50,550 nt of DNA from Hyphomicrobiales bacterium (GCA_900465675.1 UBJR01000022.1:1-50550), one strand, 5' to 3'. Shown: positions 24,201-32,287, counted from the stretch's first letter. Notes: a model not told the origin generated them from the letters alone. Program-made: numbers and translations.

Positions 24201-26353
24201 GCGCAGACGGCATCGACGGCTGTGAAGGTGCCGGAGATGACGCAGAGCTTCGGCGCGTTGACGGCAGCGATCTCGACGCCTTCGCGAAGAAAGGCCGAGA
24301 CCGTATCGACATCGGAGCGCACCGAAACCATGGCGCCATGCGGCTGGTTCTGCATCAGCCGCCCGCGGGTGGCGACCAGGCGCAGGCCATCTTCGAAGGA
24401 GATGACATTGGCAAGCGTTGCGGCGACGAACTCGCCGACGCTGTGGCCGATCATCGCGAAGGGGCGTACGCCGCGGCTCATCCAGAGGCGGGCCAGCGCA
24501 TGTTCGACGAGATAAAGGCAAGGCTGGGCGATCTGCGTCTCGCGCTGCTCGTCCATCATCGCCTGCGTCACCGCTCCGGAATGGCAGATATATTCGCGCA
24601 GATCCGCATTCAGCGACATCTTCAACAGCTCGGCGCCGCGGTCGATCCAGCGGGTGAATTCGGGTTCGCGGCTGTAGAGCGCTGCACCCATGCCGACATA
24701 TTGCGCGCCCTGCCCCGGAAACATGAAGGCGATCGGCGGTGCCGCGTCTTCGGCCACCATCGAGGTATAGCGCTCCGACTTCAGCCGCTCGATCGCGTCG
24801 TCGCGGCTGCCGGCAGCAAAGGCGCTGCGGTGATTGAAGGTGCGGCGGCCGCTCTGCAGCGTGTGGGCGACATCGGCGAGCGCCGTGTCCGGGTGGGTTT
24901 CAAGATGCGCGTGAAGCTTGCCGCGCATCGCCGAAAGCGCCTCCGGCGAACGGGCCGACAGCGGGATGATGAAGGGACCTTCGGCCGGCACCGTCTCGGC
25001 AACCGGGGCTTCCTGCAGCACGACGTGAACATTGGTGCCGCCGACGCCGAAGGCGCTGACACCGGCGCGACGCGGCGTCTCGGAGACCGGCCAGTCGGCG
25101 GTCTCGCTCAGGATATAGAACGGGCTGTTGGCAAGATCGATGCGCGGGTTCGGCGCCCGGAAGTTCGGCATTGCCGGGATCTTGGCATTCTTCAGCGCCA
25201 GAGCCGTCTTGATCAGGCCGCAGACACCGGCGGCCGCATCGAGATGGCCGACCGTTCCCTTGACCGATCCGAGCGCAACATTGCGCCGGTGCCCGGCAAT
25301 GCCGGAAAAGGCTTCGCTGAGGCCGCCGAATTCGATCGGATCGCCGAGCGGTGTCGCCGTGCCGTGGCATTCGATATAGCCGATCGTCTCCGGATCGACG
25401 CCGGCATTGGCGATGGCTGAGGAGATTACATTCGCCTGACCGGCAATGCTCGGTGCCGTGAAGCCGACCTTCTCCGAGCCGTCATTATTGACGGCATAGC
25501 CGCGGATGACGGCGTAGATGTCGTCGCCGTCGCGCTGGGCATCTTCCAGACGCTTCAGCACCACGACACCGGCGCCGCTGCCGAATACGGTGCCGGTGGC
25601 ATCGGCATCGAACGGGCGGCAAACGCCGTCGGCGGACACCATGCCGCCTTCCTGGTAGATGTAGCCGCGCTTCTGCGGCAGCGTGATCGACACGCCGCCG
25701 GCCAGCGCCATGTCGCAGCTATAGGTAAGAAGGTTCTGGCAAGCCTGAGATACGGCGAGCAGCGAGGTCGAGCAGGCCGATTGCAGCGAGAAGGCCGGAC
25801 CATGCAGGTCGAGCTTGTAGGCGATGCGCGTTGCCAGCGCATCGTTCAGCGAACCGACGATCTGCTGGTAGAAGCCGATCTGGTAGTTCGAGGTCATTTC
25901 CTCGGCCGTCGCCCGGTCGCGGAGGATGTTGTTGATCAGATAGGTCGGCATCGAAGCGCCGGCAAAAACGCCGATCAGGCCGTCATAGGCGGCCGGATCA
26001 TAGGCCGCATCCTCGAGCGCTTCCCAGCAGATTTCCAGGAAGATCCGGTGCTGCGGGTCGGTGACGGCGGCTTCCTTCGGAAACATCCCGAAGAACTCGG
26101 CATCGAACATGTCGACATCGGTCAGGTTCGGACGTGCCGGAACGAAATTCGGAAGAGCCCGCTCTTCGTCCGTGAACGAATCCTCGAGTTCTTCTTGCGT
26201 GAATTTGGAAAAGGCATTCCGGCCGGATGTTACCAGCTGCCACAACGCATCGACGTTCTTGGCCCCCGGAAACCGTCCCGACATCCCGACAATTGCGATC
26301 TGCCCGGCGTCCTGCAAGGCTTCGTCAGCATCGCCCCCGCGATCCCCCATCAT
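18272..26353 (-). CDS. Hybrid PKS-NRPS: KS-AT-ACP-aminotransferase-C-A(Gly)-PCP
   Basis: A 2693-residue megasynthase. The KS (15-450) has Cys194 in SACSTSL, His330 in ECHGTATPLGDP and His370 in KGTVGHLDAAAG. The AT (540-840) has GHSVGE (Ser638) and HAFH (734-737), the malonyl type. The ACP has LGFDSLL (Ser984). An Ala/Pro-rich linker with a Gln/Met-rich helix follows (1025-1145). The aminotransferase (1190-1610) is of the glutamate-semialdehyde type, with Lys1443 in TYGKVIGGGMP. C (1635-2065) has a normal HHIICDG. A (2090-2575) reads about DILQLGMIWK, one change from the known glycine code. PCP has LGTDSLA (Ser2626). There is no KR, DH or ER. The order matches MycA/ItuA-type modules that make beta-amino acids. 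Start ATG 26353 overlaps the upstream stop (ATGA) with GGAGG eight bases before; further upstream extension is antisense-like Arg-rich sequence. Confidence 0.95.
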   Translation of the reverse strand: MMGDRGGDADEALQDAGQIAIVGMSGRFPGAKNVDALWQLVTSGRNAFSKFTQEELEDSFTDEERALPNFVPARPNLTDVDMFDAEFFGMFPKEAAVTDPQHRIFLEICWEALEDAAYDPAAYDGLIGVFAGASMPTYLINNILRDRATAEEMTSNYQIGFYQQIVGSLNDALATRIAYKLDLHGPAFSLQSACSTSLLAVSQACQNLLTYSCDMALAGGVSITLPQKRGYIYQEGGMVSADGVCRPFDADATGTVFGSGAGVVVLKRLEDAQRDGDDIYAVIRGYAVNNDGSEKVGFTAPSIAGQANVISSAIANAGVDPETIGYIECHGTATPLGDPIEFGGLSEAFSGIAGHRRNVALGSVKGTVGHLDAAAGVCGLIKTALALKNAKIPAMPNFRAPNPRIDLANSPFYILSETADWPVSETPRRAGVSAFGVGGTNVHVVLQEAPVAETVPAEGPFIIPLSARSPEALSAMRGKLHAHLETHPDTALADVAHTLQSGRRTFNHRSAFAAGSRDDAIERLKSERYTSMVAEDAAPPIAFMFPGQGAQYVGMGAALYSREPEFTRWIDRGAELLKMSLNADLREYICHSGAVTQAMMDEQRETQIAQPCLYLVEHALARLWMSRGVRPFAMIGHSVGEFVAATLANVISFEDGLRLVATRGRLMQNQPHGAMVSVRSDVDTVSAFLREGVEIAAVNAPKLCVISGTFTAVDAVCASLDGAGIAYSRLHTSHAFHSAMMDNAADALRDETARVTYGTATLPYISCVTGDWQTGERGTSPDYWARHCRETVRFSAGLETLCRGVKPVLMEIGPGRALSTFASQTLPKEGVATIIQSLPEHDRADAAAETLGEAVGKLWMAGCNIDWQAWSHGGSKTHLPTYPFQRKRHWVDAPPSTRRAATTAPVQAQPATVSAPAAVTASVAGVQELQTQPTGESKSMTVSSVVDRVPVLEASLLRILSDISGESLSANETAATFLELGFDSLLIGQFAQKVEREYKVKISFRELLSNIPSIADLARHLDREMPAQAAPVAAVAAAPTAVAAPAPVQAAAQPVMISALPLANPLSAAPGSLEALMQSQLQVMQSLFAQQMSLMQGGTALAAPAPVQSFAPAAAAAPQPVEAAPAPSAAPAGEGASADAPVESRRMKLYKPGTKSTVNELSPEKRQFITDLIAAYETKTRRSKSSTARYRRRLADPRTASGFRPEWKEMVFPLVCDRSKGSRIWDIDGNEYIDLVNGFGQTAFGHAPDFVVRAVKDQADDGFAIGPQTPLAGEVADMIATLTGHERVTFCNTGSEAVMAAMRLARAVTGRDKIVVFSNDYHGQFDEVLVKGRNRADNPTAIPVASGIPAASVSNMIVLRYGAAESLEYIRSNADDIAAVIIEPVQSRHPELRPVEFVRSLRQIATDAEFALVFDEVVTGFRVDPGGMQAIWGIKGDMATYGKVIGGGMPIGILTGSSRFMDALDGGNWNYGDDSVPMTAPTFFAGTFVRHPLVLAAMRAVIDHIKGDGAILYDWVAERTQALIAEMNADLAKRGIGIVIQGYKSWFITDFGSEDPLGSLIYAHMRLNGIHIQEGYPCFLTTAHVEEDFNAIAAAFRKSLDALQGVGILAPAERKTNGASNPFYKSESESQPKLQSAPLTEAQKEVWLAAQAGDEASCAFNESFLLTLEGEFDHAIFQQAVDRVTARHDALSIRFARSGESFEFIPNFRLEVPLIDMSGDSDPDARLQEILDGEARTPFDLVEGYLARAAIIKLAKDKHVFVFTGHHIICDGWSLNIFVGELSTVYSAIKEGTDVALPKAMSFATYATQYAPTTESSAATEAFWLDQFKTIPGLPELPLDRPRQEPRTFAGGTCTGFINTKYYKALKKAGAKSGATLFSTLLATLQVMVSRLSGEQDIVIAIPSAGQTLAGDDVLFGHCVNLLPLRQTVDAHESFLTHLKATQQLVFQAFENQGYTYGTLVRKLGVKRDARRLPLTEIQFNLERVAGGESFGDLKAQMAPNAKAFSNFDLFFNMIEGRDGVRIDVDYNADVFDRETVERWIGHFDTMVSALADDLTLPIENVPMLTAAERSWLIGGLNDTAAHYDQEELAVSLFAKRAAEQPDATAVQYGAETISYRDLEARSNALALDIQMAVPQPGQRVALLCERSIGMVVALLAIMKSGHAYVPMDPGHPVERLRQTIDAARIGGMVCDSDDLAALASGVPVIRLDKPQTASMTEAVLKNSVEAGAAAYVIFTSGSTGVPKGVEVSHGALVNFLLSMQREPGFTADDSIVAVTTISFDIAALELYLPLISGGKVIIADRQTVQDGFALVDLVNKSGANVLQATPTLWQMLVEAGLKNKPALKMLCGGEPLPKDLAKSLLSIGGELWNMYGPTETTIWSSVQQVTDAAKPITIGHPIANTQLYILDDTDQIAPIGVTGELCIGGDGLANGYFDRLDLTEKAFVPVAFDQGKPQRLYKTGDVGRRLVDGSLQLLGRRDQQVKLRGFRIELGDIESVVGQVPGIAQCAVVVAENDKGDKSLVAYVVPAAGAGEPSPAELAAHAKAKLPGYMVPSFWVPEAQLPQTANGKLDRKTLKLRGVPKREAQIITVQPRTEMERKLLAIWQDVLNLPDVGVEDNLYALGTDSLAIFRIAARMLDAGLPLEAKHLLRHPSIAELAAFAEQQDVMSQTAAQYHVPSLKDFRNGARRGLGRA

Positions 26354-28269
26354 TTCGTATTCCTCCGGAAGCGAGCCATATTGTTGCGCTGTTGCTCGGC
26401 GCGCTGGGCTGCGGCGGTTCCCCGGGCCGAACTGTCGAGTTTGCCGTCCAGGAACCGGGACAGTTCCCGGATCGTCGAATGTTTGAAGAGCAGGACGACC
26501 GGGATCGCACGGCCGAGTTCGGCCTCGATCCGCGCGTGCACCTGCATCAGCTGCAGCGAGGTGCCGCCGAGATCGAAGAAATTGGTGTCGGCATCGACTG
26601 GCTTGTTGCCGAGCGCCTCGCGCCACAGCCGCGTCAGCATTGCCTCGCCGCCGCTCTTGGCGGCGATGTCGAGACTGCCGGGGACGGCTTCGGGCGGCGG
26701 TGCAAGCAGCTTCGAACGGTCGATCTTGCCGGAGCGGGTGAGCGGCATCTCATCGATGACGACAATAGAATTCGGGATCATGAAGGCAGGCAGCCGGCCG
26801 CGCAGAGCAGCCATCACGTCCCGCGTCAGTTCCTGGTCCCTACCCCGCAAATCCTCGCGCGGGCAGAGATAGGCGATCATCTGCTTCAGTTCCGGCCCCA
26901 TCACCTGGCAGACGACGGCCGCCTCGGCGAGCCGGGTGTCGCTGCGTAGCGCAGTCTCGATCTCGTCGAGCTCGATGCGTTTGCCGTTGATCTTGACCTG
27001 CCGGTCGCGACGGCCGCGGAAATAGACCATCCCATCAGCGTCCATCGTGCCGAGATCGCCGGTCAGATAGCAGCGTACCGGGCCGTCACGCGTATCGACG
27101 ATGACGAAACGCTCGCGCGTCAGCTCCGGGCGGTTGAAATAGCCGAGCGCCAGGCCATCGCCGCCAATCGCGATCTGCCCTTCGGTGCCGTAGGCGACTT
27201 CGCGGAGCTCGTCGTCGAGAATGCGGATTTCGGTATGGGCGATCGCCTTGCCGATCGGCAGCTCCGAGCCCTTGAAATCGGCAGGGATCGAATAGGCGGT
27301 AACGAGAACAGTCGCTTCGGTCGGTCCATAGACATTCGAGACGCGGCAATTCGGATGCGACTGCATGAAGCGCAGCGAATGGGTGACCGAGCCGACATCG
27401 CCGCCATAGATGACATGGCGCAGCGACTGCATGCGCTCCTGCCCGTAGTCGGCCATGAGATTGAAGAGACCCGGCGTCGAGGCGTGGAAGGTGACGCCAT
27501 GCTCTTCGATCAGCTCGCAGAGGCGGCTGACCGAGAAATTGACATCCAGCATGCCGACCAGCTTGCAGCCGTTCAGCAGCGCGCTCCAGATTTCCAGCAT
27601 CGATGCATCGAAGGAGATCGTCAGCGCATGCAGCACCACATCCTTGGTGGTGAGGATGTTGTGGCGCTGATCGAGGATCAGATTGCTGAGGCCGCGATGC
27701 GGGACGACAACGCCCTTGGGCCGGCCGGTCGAGCCGGAGGTAAACATGACATAGGCGGCATCGCAGCCGCAGGGCTGGCCGGCCGGCTGAGCGGCAGGGC
27801 GCGCGGCCGAAGCGTCGACAATCGCCGCGCGGGCATCCAGCGTCTTGGTCTCGAGACCCGGGATCAGCGCCAGCTTCGGAACCGAGGACGTCTCGGCGAA
27901 GATAATCTTCGGCGCGCATTCGGCAATCACATAATCGAGGTGTTCGGCTGGATAGGCCGGATCGAGCGGCAGATAGGCGGCACCCGCCTTGAGAATGGCC
28001 AGCATGCAGACCACGGTTTCGAGGCTGCGGGGAAGCAGCAGCCCGACGACATCGCCGCGGACCACGCCGCGCTCCTGGAGCATGACGGCGAGCGCATCCG
28101 AAATGGTATCGAGCTCGCCATAGCTCAGCTGGCTGTTGCCGAAAACCAGCGCGGTAGCGGCCGGATTTCTGAGCGCATGACCGTGGACGATCGCCGGCAG
28201 TCCGCGATCCCTGTCGTAGTGGCCGATGTCCTGCGTCTCGGCCGTTTCTGTGTAAGCAAGGCCCGTCAT
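26350..28269 (-). CDS. Initiation NRPS module: adenylation domain and PCP
   Basis: A 639-residue loading protein. The A domain (about 25-525) has FTSGSTGRPKG (176-186), ISFDASMLEIW (218-228), NVYGPTEATVL (312-322), YLTGDLG and the A10 lysine in TRSGKIDR. My reading of the pocket is about DALAIGVVLK. Asp235 is kept, so an alpha-amino acid is expected, but I know no match. The PCP (540-610) has LGGTSLQLM (Ser571). There is no C domain, so it should start the chain and feed the KS of the next protein. Start ATG 28269 follows GAAGGGGAAAAG; an in-frame upstream start at 28317 is less well placed. It is the first gene of the four-gene coupled operon and lies downstream of the GH16 terminator. Confidence 0.92.
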   Translation of the reverse strand: MTGLAYTETAETQDIGHYDRDRGLPAIVHGHALRNPAATALVFGNSQLSYGELDTISDALAVMLQERGVVRGDVVGLLLPRSLETVVCMLAILKAGAAYLPLDPAYPAEHLDYVIAECAPKIIFAETSSVPKLALIPGLETKTLDARAAIVDASAARPAAQPAGQPCGCDAAYVMFTSGSTGRPKGVVVPHRGLSNLILDQRHNILTTKDVVLHALTISFDASMLEIWSALLNGCKLVGMLDVNFSVSRLCELIEEHGVTFHASTPGLFNLMADYGQERMQSLRHVIYGGDVGSVTHSLRFMQSHPNCRVSNVYGPTEATVLVTAYSIPADFKGSELPIGKAIAHTEIRILDDELREVAYGTEGQIAIGGDGLALGYFNRPELTRERFVIVDTRDGPVRCYLTGDLGTMDADGMVYFRGRRDRQVKINGKRIELDEIETALRSDTRLAEAAVVCQVMGPELKQMIAYLCPREDLRGRDQELTRDVMAALRGRLPAFMIPNSIVVIDEMPLTRSGKIDRSKLLAPPPEAVPGSLDIAAKSGGEAMLTRLWREALGNKPVDADTNFFDLGGTSLQLMQVHARIEAELGRAIPVVLLFKHSTIRELSRFLDGKLDSSARGTAAAQRAEQQRNNMARFRRNTK

Positions 28270-28434
28270 CGCCTTTTCCCCTTCATACCCCGCTGGCGGG
28301 TGTCTGCTGAGCGGCATCCGTGAGCCGACCTTCCCATTTCACAGGGATTCCGCCAGATGATCATTGGGATGAAATCGGCGCCATCTGGCGGTAGAGGGTG
28401 TAGAGGAGTGGCCGCAAAGGGCTAGGCGGCCGCA

Positions 28435-28460
28435 CCGGACCTAGCCGAAAGAATTAGGTT
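28435..28460 (-). promoter_or_regulatory. CTAG-type box upstream of the NRPS operon
   Basis: On the minus strand the sequence reads CTAATTCTTTCGGCTAGGTC. CTTTCGGCTAGG is identical to the box at 34214 over 12 bases. It is about 165 bases before the A-PCP start, and a second CTAG lies at 28422-28425. The copy links the NRPS operon to the polysaccharide genes in a possible common regulon. Confidence 0.5.
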
Positions 28461-28480
28461 TGCCGCTGGTGGCAAAACGC

Positions 28481-28510
28481 AGCGGGAGCGGCATCTCTGC
28501 CGCTCCCGCT
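28481..28510 (-). terminator. Rho-independent terminator of the GH16 gene
   Basis: A perfect 13-bp stem, AGCGGGAGCGGCA and its complement, with a four-base loop. On the minus strand it is followed by GCGTTTTGCC. It lies 40 bases after the GH16 stop and separates it from the NRPS operon downstream. Confidence 0.75.
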
Positions 28511-28551
28511 ATCCATTTCTGGTGCTGTTGACCTGCTTTCCAAGCTGCCGC

Positions 28552-29409
28552 TCAGGGCAGCCCGTAGACATGCACGTAATCGACGAACATATGCGACGGA
28601 TCGGGTGCACTGGCCTTCGTCACATTATCGACGAGGCCGAGGTTGAGCAGCACATACATGGGCTGTTGATGCTCGGGCCGCGTCTCGGTCTTCCAGACCA
28701 GTTTCCGGTCGAAATACATGCGGATGTATTTCGGGTCGATCTTCACGCCATAGGTATGGAAGTCGCCGGGCTTGGCCTTCAGGAAGGCGTTGATCCGCGA
28801 GAATTTCGAATAATGCTCGCCGGTCTTGTACCAGACATGCACGGTCGACGAATAACCGTCCGGCTTGTCGCCGTAATATTCCATGACGTCGATCTCGGCC
28901 GTCGATTTCGAGCGGTCCTTGCCGATCAGCCAGAAGGCCGGCCACAGACCCGGACCGGTCGGCAGCTGGGCGCGCGTTTCGAAATAGCCGTATTGCTGCG
29001 CAAAGCCGTTGCCTTTTGGATCAACCGAGGCAAGCAGCCCCGATCGCCATTCGCCCTCGCCGTCCTTCGAGGACTCGATGCGCAGCACACCGTCATCGAT
29101 GGTGAACGGGAAGCCATCCTTGGGATTGGCAAAGCGCGCGCCGCCAAAATCTCCCGACCACGGCGTATGCGCAATCCAGCGCGTTCCCGGCCCCCAGGCC
29201 GAGACGCTGAGATCGTCGAACTCGTCGGCGAAGGTGATCTTCATCTTGTCGAGGTCGAGAGCGTCGCCCGTATCGCCGGACGCCGCATCGTCTGCAAAGA
29301 TCGGTGCCGCCGTGGTTGCAGCGAGCGCAGCCGCGCACATGGCCAGCAGCAACGGACGCCGCCCGCCGGTCAGATGCTCGTTGCGAGATGTCTTGAATAT
29401 ATTGAACAT
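28552..29409 (-). CDS. Secreted GH16 endo-beta-glycanase, ExoK-like
   Basis: A 285-residue secreted glycoside hydrolase of family 16 that would cut beta-glucan-type linkages in the polymer, as ExoK and related enzymes do. A signal peptide covers about residues 1-40 (RRPLLLAMCAAALAATTAAPIFADD). The catalytic motif is AEIDVMEYYG, the ExDxxE type with both Glu. It also has FWLIG and a C-terminal MFVDYVHVYG strand typical of the fold. The start at 29409 (MFNIFKTS) is chosen because it puts the signal peptide at the N-terminus; it has no clear ribosome site, and the frame runs open to 29559. It is divergent from the Wzy-like gene. Confidence 0.88.
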   Translation of the reverse strand: MFNIFKTSRNEHLTGGRRPLLLAMCAAALAATTAAPIFADDAASGDTGDALDLDKMKITFADEFDDLSVSAWGPGTRWIAHTPWSGDFGGARFANPKDGFPFTIDDGVLRIESSKDGEGEWRSGLLASVDPKGNGFAQQYGYFETRAQLPTGPGLWPAFWLIGKDRSKSTAEIDVMEYYGDKPDGYSSTVHVWYKTGEHYSKFSRINAFLKAKPGDFHTYGVKIDPKYIRMYFDRKLVWKTETRPEHQQPMYVLLNLGLVDNVTKASAPDPSHMFVDYVHVYGLP

Positions 29410-29456
29410 GGCGCAACGATAGGCAGACCCTGAAACCGGGTGAAGAACCACGTTCG

Positions 29457-29486
29457 GCCGAGCCCCTGCCCGAAAGAAGTAGCCGC
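29457..29486 (-). promoter_or_regulatory. Variant CTAG-type box between GH16 and Wzy-like genes
   Basis: The minus strand reads CTACTTCTTTCGGGCAGGGG then CTCGG. It shares CTTCTTTCGG with the box at 28435 but has GGGCAGG in place of GGCTAGG. It lies in the 144-base divergent region, so it could act on both genes. It is a degenerate copy. Confidence 0.3.
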
Positions 29487-29553
29487 GGGCGTAAATACGC
29501 GGTGCTTTCCTGCATGCTACTGTTTCTGAAAATAGGGCTGGGCAACGACTTCC

Positions 29554-30984
29554 ATGCACTTTCAGATCATGGGATTTCTGACGTTGGTATTGGGCGCGGC
29601 GGCACTTTACATGCCGCCGGTCTGGTCGTTCCTGCTGATCTTCGTTTCGACGGTTTTCGGTTCTGCCGCCGCCTTCAACCTGTCGGGTCTCGGCGGCGCA
29701 TCGGTTCTGGTTCCTAATCTCTTCCTGGTCTTCTTCTTCATCCGCGTGCTGATGAGCTGCGGCGAAGGCCGGATACTGGCGGCCTTCGCACCCTCCAGGA
29801 TCGGTTTCTATCTTCTGGCGCTGACCGTCTTCGGACTGGTCACCGCCGTCTTCTTCCCACGGCTGTTCCAGGGCATGGCCGAGACGATGATCGTCGAGCG
29901 CCAGGTCGGCGCGCGCAGCTTCATCGCGCTGCAGCCGCTGCGCTTCTCGTCCAACAATATCACCCAGTCAGTCTATGCCGTCGGTGGGCTGCTCTGCTTT
30001 GCCTGCACCTTTGCCTGGTTCCGCCGCGAGGGGATCGCCACCTCGCTGGTTACCGCGCTGATCGTGACGACCGTGGTCGACCTCTCCTTCGCTGTCGCCG
30101 ATATCATCACCTATTACTCGCATACCGAATGGTTGATGAGCTTCGTGCACACCGCCAACTACGCGCTGCTGACCGCCTCGGAAAAAGGCGGACTGAAGCG
30201 TATTTCCGGAACCTTCCCGGAAGCATCCGCCTTTGCCGACTATACGCTGGTGCTGTTTGCCGCCGTCTCCAGCCTCTGGCTGGATGGCGTGCGCAAGAAG
30301 ATCACCGGCATCCTCTCCCTGGCGCTGCTTACCTCGCTGCTGCTCTCGACATCGGCAACCGCCCTCGTCGGCGTCGCGGCAATCATGCCGTTCCTGCTGA
30401 TCCGGGCGATCCGCGGCCGCCACGCACTGGCGATCACCCTTGGTGCTGCGGCCCTGCCGCTTCTGGCGGTCATTGTTGTTGTCGCGCTTCCCGATCTCGC
30501 CACCGGCCTGCATGACTTCCTCGACGAAATGGTCCTCTCAAAGGCCGACAGCCAGTCAGGCCGCGAGCGGTTCATGTGGAATTCGGTCGCCTACGAAAGC
30601 TTCGTCAATACCTATGGCTTCGGCGCCGGACTGGGCAGCGCCCGCGCATCGAGCTTCGTGCTCGTGCTGTTGTCGAACCTCGGCGTTGCCGGGACGGCGA
30701 TCTTCGTGATCTTCTCGCTCGCCGTCGTCCTGGCGCGCCTGCCGCAGCATGATGCCGAGCGTCCGGAAGATATCGCCGCCGTGCGCGCCGCCAAGCTGGG
30801 CTTCTTCGCGGTGCTGGTGACGGCCACCATCTCGGGCACCGTCTACGATCTCGGCCTCACCTTCTATATCCTCGCAGGCAGCGTCGCAGCCCTGACGCTG
30901 CCGCGGGCGCTCAGCCGCCCGGCACAGGCCGCACCGGCCTTCCGCTTCCGAAGCAGCCAGGACGCAGCACAGGCTCACTCATGA
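29554..30984 (+). CDS. Wzy/O-antigen-ligase-type polysaccharide polymerase
   Basis: A 476-residue inner-membrane protein with about 11-13 hydrophobic segments and a larger periplasmic loop between about 90 and 135. Towards the C-terminus it has the family-like stretch GRERFMWNSVAYESFVNTYGFGAGLGSARASSF-type loop before the last spans, typical of Wzy/WaaL proteins. It would join flipped repeat units into polymer. It overlaps the pyruvyl transferase start by four bases (ATGA). Together with the Wzx-like protein at 7602 it completes a Wzx/Wzy system split by the NRPS insert. Confidence 0.82.
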   Translation: MHFQIMGFLTLVLGAAALYMPPVWSFLLIFVSTVFGSAAAFNLSGLGGASVLVPNLFLVFFFIRVLMSCGEGRILAAFAPSRIGFYLLALTVFGLVTAVFFPRLFQGMAETMIVERQVGARSFIALQPLRFSSNNITQSVYAVGGLLCFACTFAWFRREGIATSLVTALIVTTVVDLSFAVADIITYYSHTEWLMSFVHTANYALLTASEKGGLKRISGTFPEASAFADYTLVLFAAVSSLWLDGVRKKITGILSLALLTSLLLSTSATALVGVAAIMPFLLIRAIRGRHALAITLGAAALPLLAVIVVVALPDLATGLHDFLDEMVLSKADSQSGRERFMWNSVAYESFVNTYGFGAGLGSARASSFVLVLLSNLGVAGTAIFVIFSLAVVLARLPQHDAERPEDIAAVRAAKLGFFAVLVTATISGTVYDLGLTFYILAGSVAALTLPRALSRPAQAAPAFRFRSSQDAAQAHS

Positions 30985-32207
30985 AAATCGTCGTCTTCAA
31001 CGTCAAATACAGCGAGAACCTTGGAGACGGCCTGCTGGCCGACTGCATCGAAACCACGCTGCGCGCCGAAGGCATAGAGGTCGAGACGCTCGATCTCGCC
31101 GGGCGCACCGCCGTCGGCACCAGCAGGAACCGCAGCCTGATCCTCAATATCCTGCGCCACCTCCCCGCGCCGATGCGCCGCGCCATCGTCTCGAAGGCAC
31201 TGGCCAAACAGTTGCGCGAAAGCAGCCGCATCTGGGACGCGAAGATCGCGGCCGCCGATGCCGTCATTCTCGGCGGCGGCAATCTGTTTCAGGATGACGA
31301 CCTGAACTTTCCGCTGAAGGTCGGCACGCTGCTCGATTGCGCCGCACGGCAGGGAAAGCCCCTTGCCATCTATGCCGTCGGCGTCGGCCCGCACTGGTCA
31401 GAACCGGCAAAACGCCTGTTCCGGCGGCTGCAGGACACCCGGCTTGCACATCTCTCCGTCCGTGACGGCTTCGCCTATCGCAACTGGCTCGAATATTTTC
31501 CCTCAGGCCCGGTGCCGCAGATCGAGCCCGACCCCGGCTTGCTCGCCGCAAGCCTCGTTTCGGGGGATCTTCCTGCCGTCCATAGATCCGTCGGCCTCTG
31601 CGTCACCGAGCCGAAGATCCTGGCACGACACGCTTCGCGCCCGGCGCTCTCCATTCCGCTGACCACGGTCTCCGATTACAGCGAACTCATCAGCCATCTG
31701 ACCGGCGCCGGTTACCGCGTCACTCTGTTTTCGAATGGGGCCGGCGAAGACCAGAAGCTGGCAGAAACCGTGCTGTCGTCATGCAGGGCTGCCGGTATCG
31801 GCACCGCCGGGACGCTGCGTCTGGCCGACCGCCCGCGCGATCCGCAGCAGCTGCTGGCGATCCTCAGGCAGAACAGTGTCATCGCTGCCCACAGGCTGCA
31901 TGCCTGCATCGCCGCACACGCCATGCGTATCCCGGCGGTGGGCCTTGCCTGGGATGGCAAGGTCGAGGGTTTCTTCCGTGAGATGAACCGCTCCGGCGCC
32001 TTCGCCGCCGCTGGAACCAGCCCCGCCGGGATTGCCGCAATGGTCATTCGCGCAGATCAGGAAGGTCTCTCTTCCGGGGTCCATCACGAACAAGTGACTG
32101 CGGCCAGGTCCGCACTAACGAATGTGTGCTCGACTTTATTTGGGCTGAACCGGCCAGACACGATTTCCCGCTCCAAAAAACGTAATAAATTGGTACATAA
32201 CGTATAA
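30981..32207 (+). CDS. Polysaccharide pyruvyl transferase family protein
   Basis: A 408-residue protein of the WcaK/ExoV family that adds ketal-linked pyruvate from phosphoenolpyruvate to sugars of the repeat unit in the cytoplasm. It opens with NVKYSENLGDGLLADCIE and has AVILGGGNLFQDDDLNFPLK and later SVIAAHRLHACIAAHAMRIPAVGLAWDGKVEGFF, arranged as in the family (this last run is at about residues 293-327). Coupled to the Wzy-like gene by a 4-base overlap. The last 30 residues are Lys/Arg/Ser-rich and AT-richer than the rest. Specific acceptor unknown. Confidence 0.87.
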   Translation: MKIVVFNVKYSENLGDGLLADCIETTLRAEGIEVETLDLAGRTAVGTSRNRSLILNILRHLPAPMRRAIVSKALAKQLRESSRIWDAKIAAADAVILGGGNLFQDDDLNFPLKVGTLLDCAARQGKPLAIYAVGVGPHWSEPAKRLFRRLQDTRLAHLSVRDGFAYRNWLEYFPSGPVPQIEPDPGLLAASLVSGDLPAVHRSVGLCVTEPKILARHASRPALSIPLTTVSDYSELISHLTGAGYRVTLFSNGAGEDQKLAETVLSSCRAAGIGTAGTLRLADRPRDPQQLLAILRQNSVIAAHRLHACIAAHAMRIPAVGLAWDGKVEGFFREMNRSGAFAAAGTSPAGIAAMVIRADQEGLSSGVHHEQVTAARSALTNVCSTLFGLNRPDTISRSKKRNKLVHNV

Positions 32208-32287
32208 AAATGAGATTTATTCTGCACCAATATTGAAAATAACCATTCCGGCAAATCTATCCTCTTCAACAATCCCGATTCCGAGAC

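Noticed and set aside
26354..26626. N-terminal extension of the hybrid PKS-NRPS frame
   Set aside because: It is Arg/Ala-rich out-of-frame sequence of the A-PCP gene; the true start at 26353 has GGAGG and an ATGA overlap.
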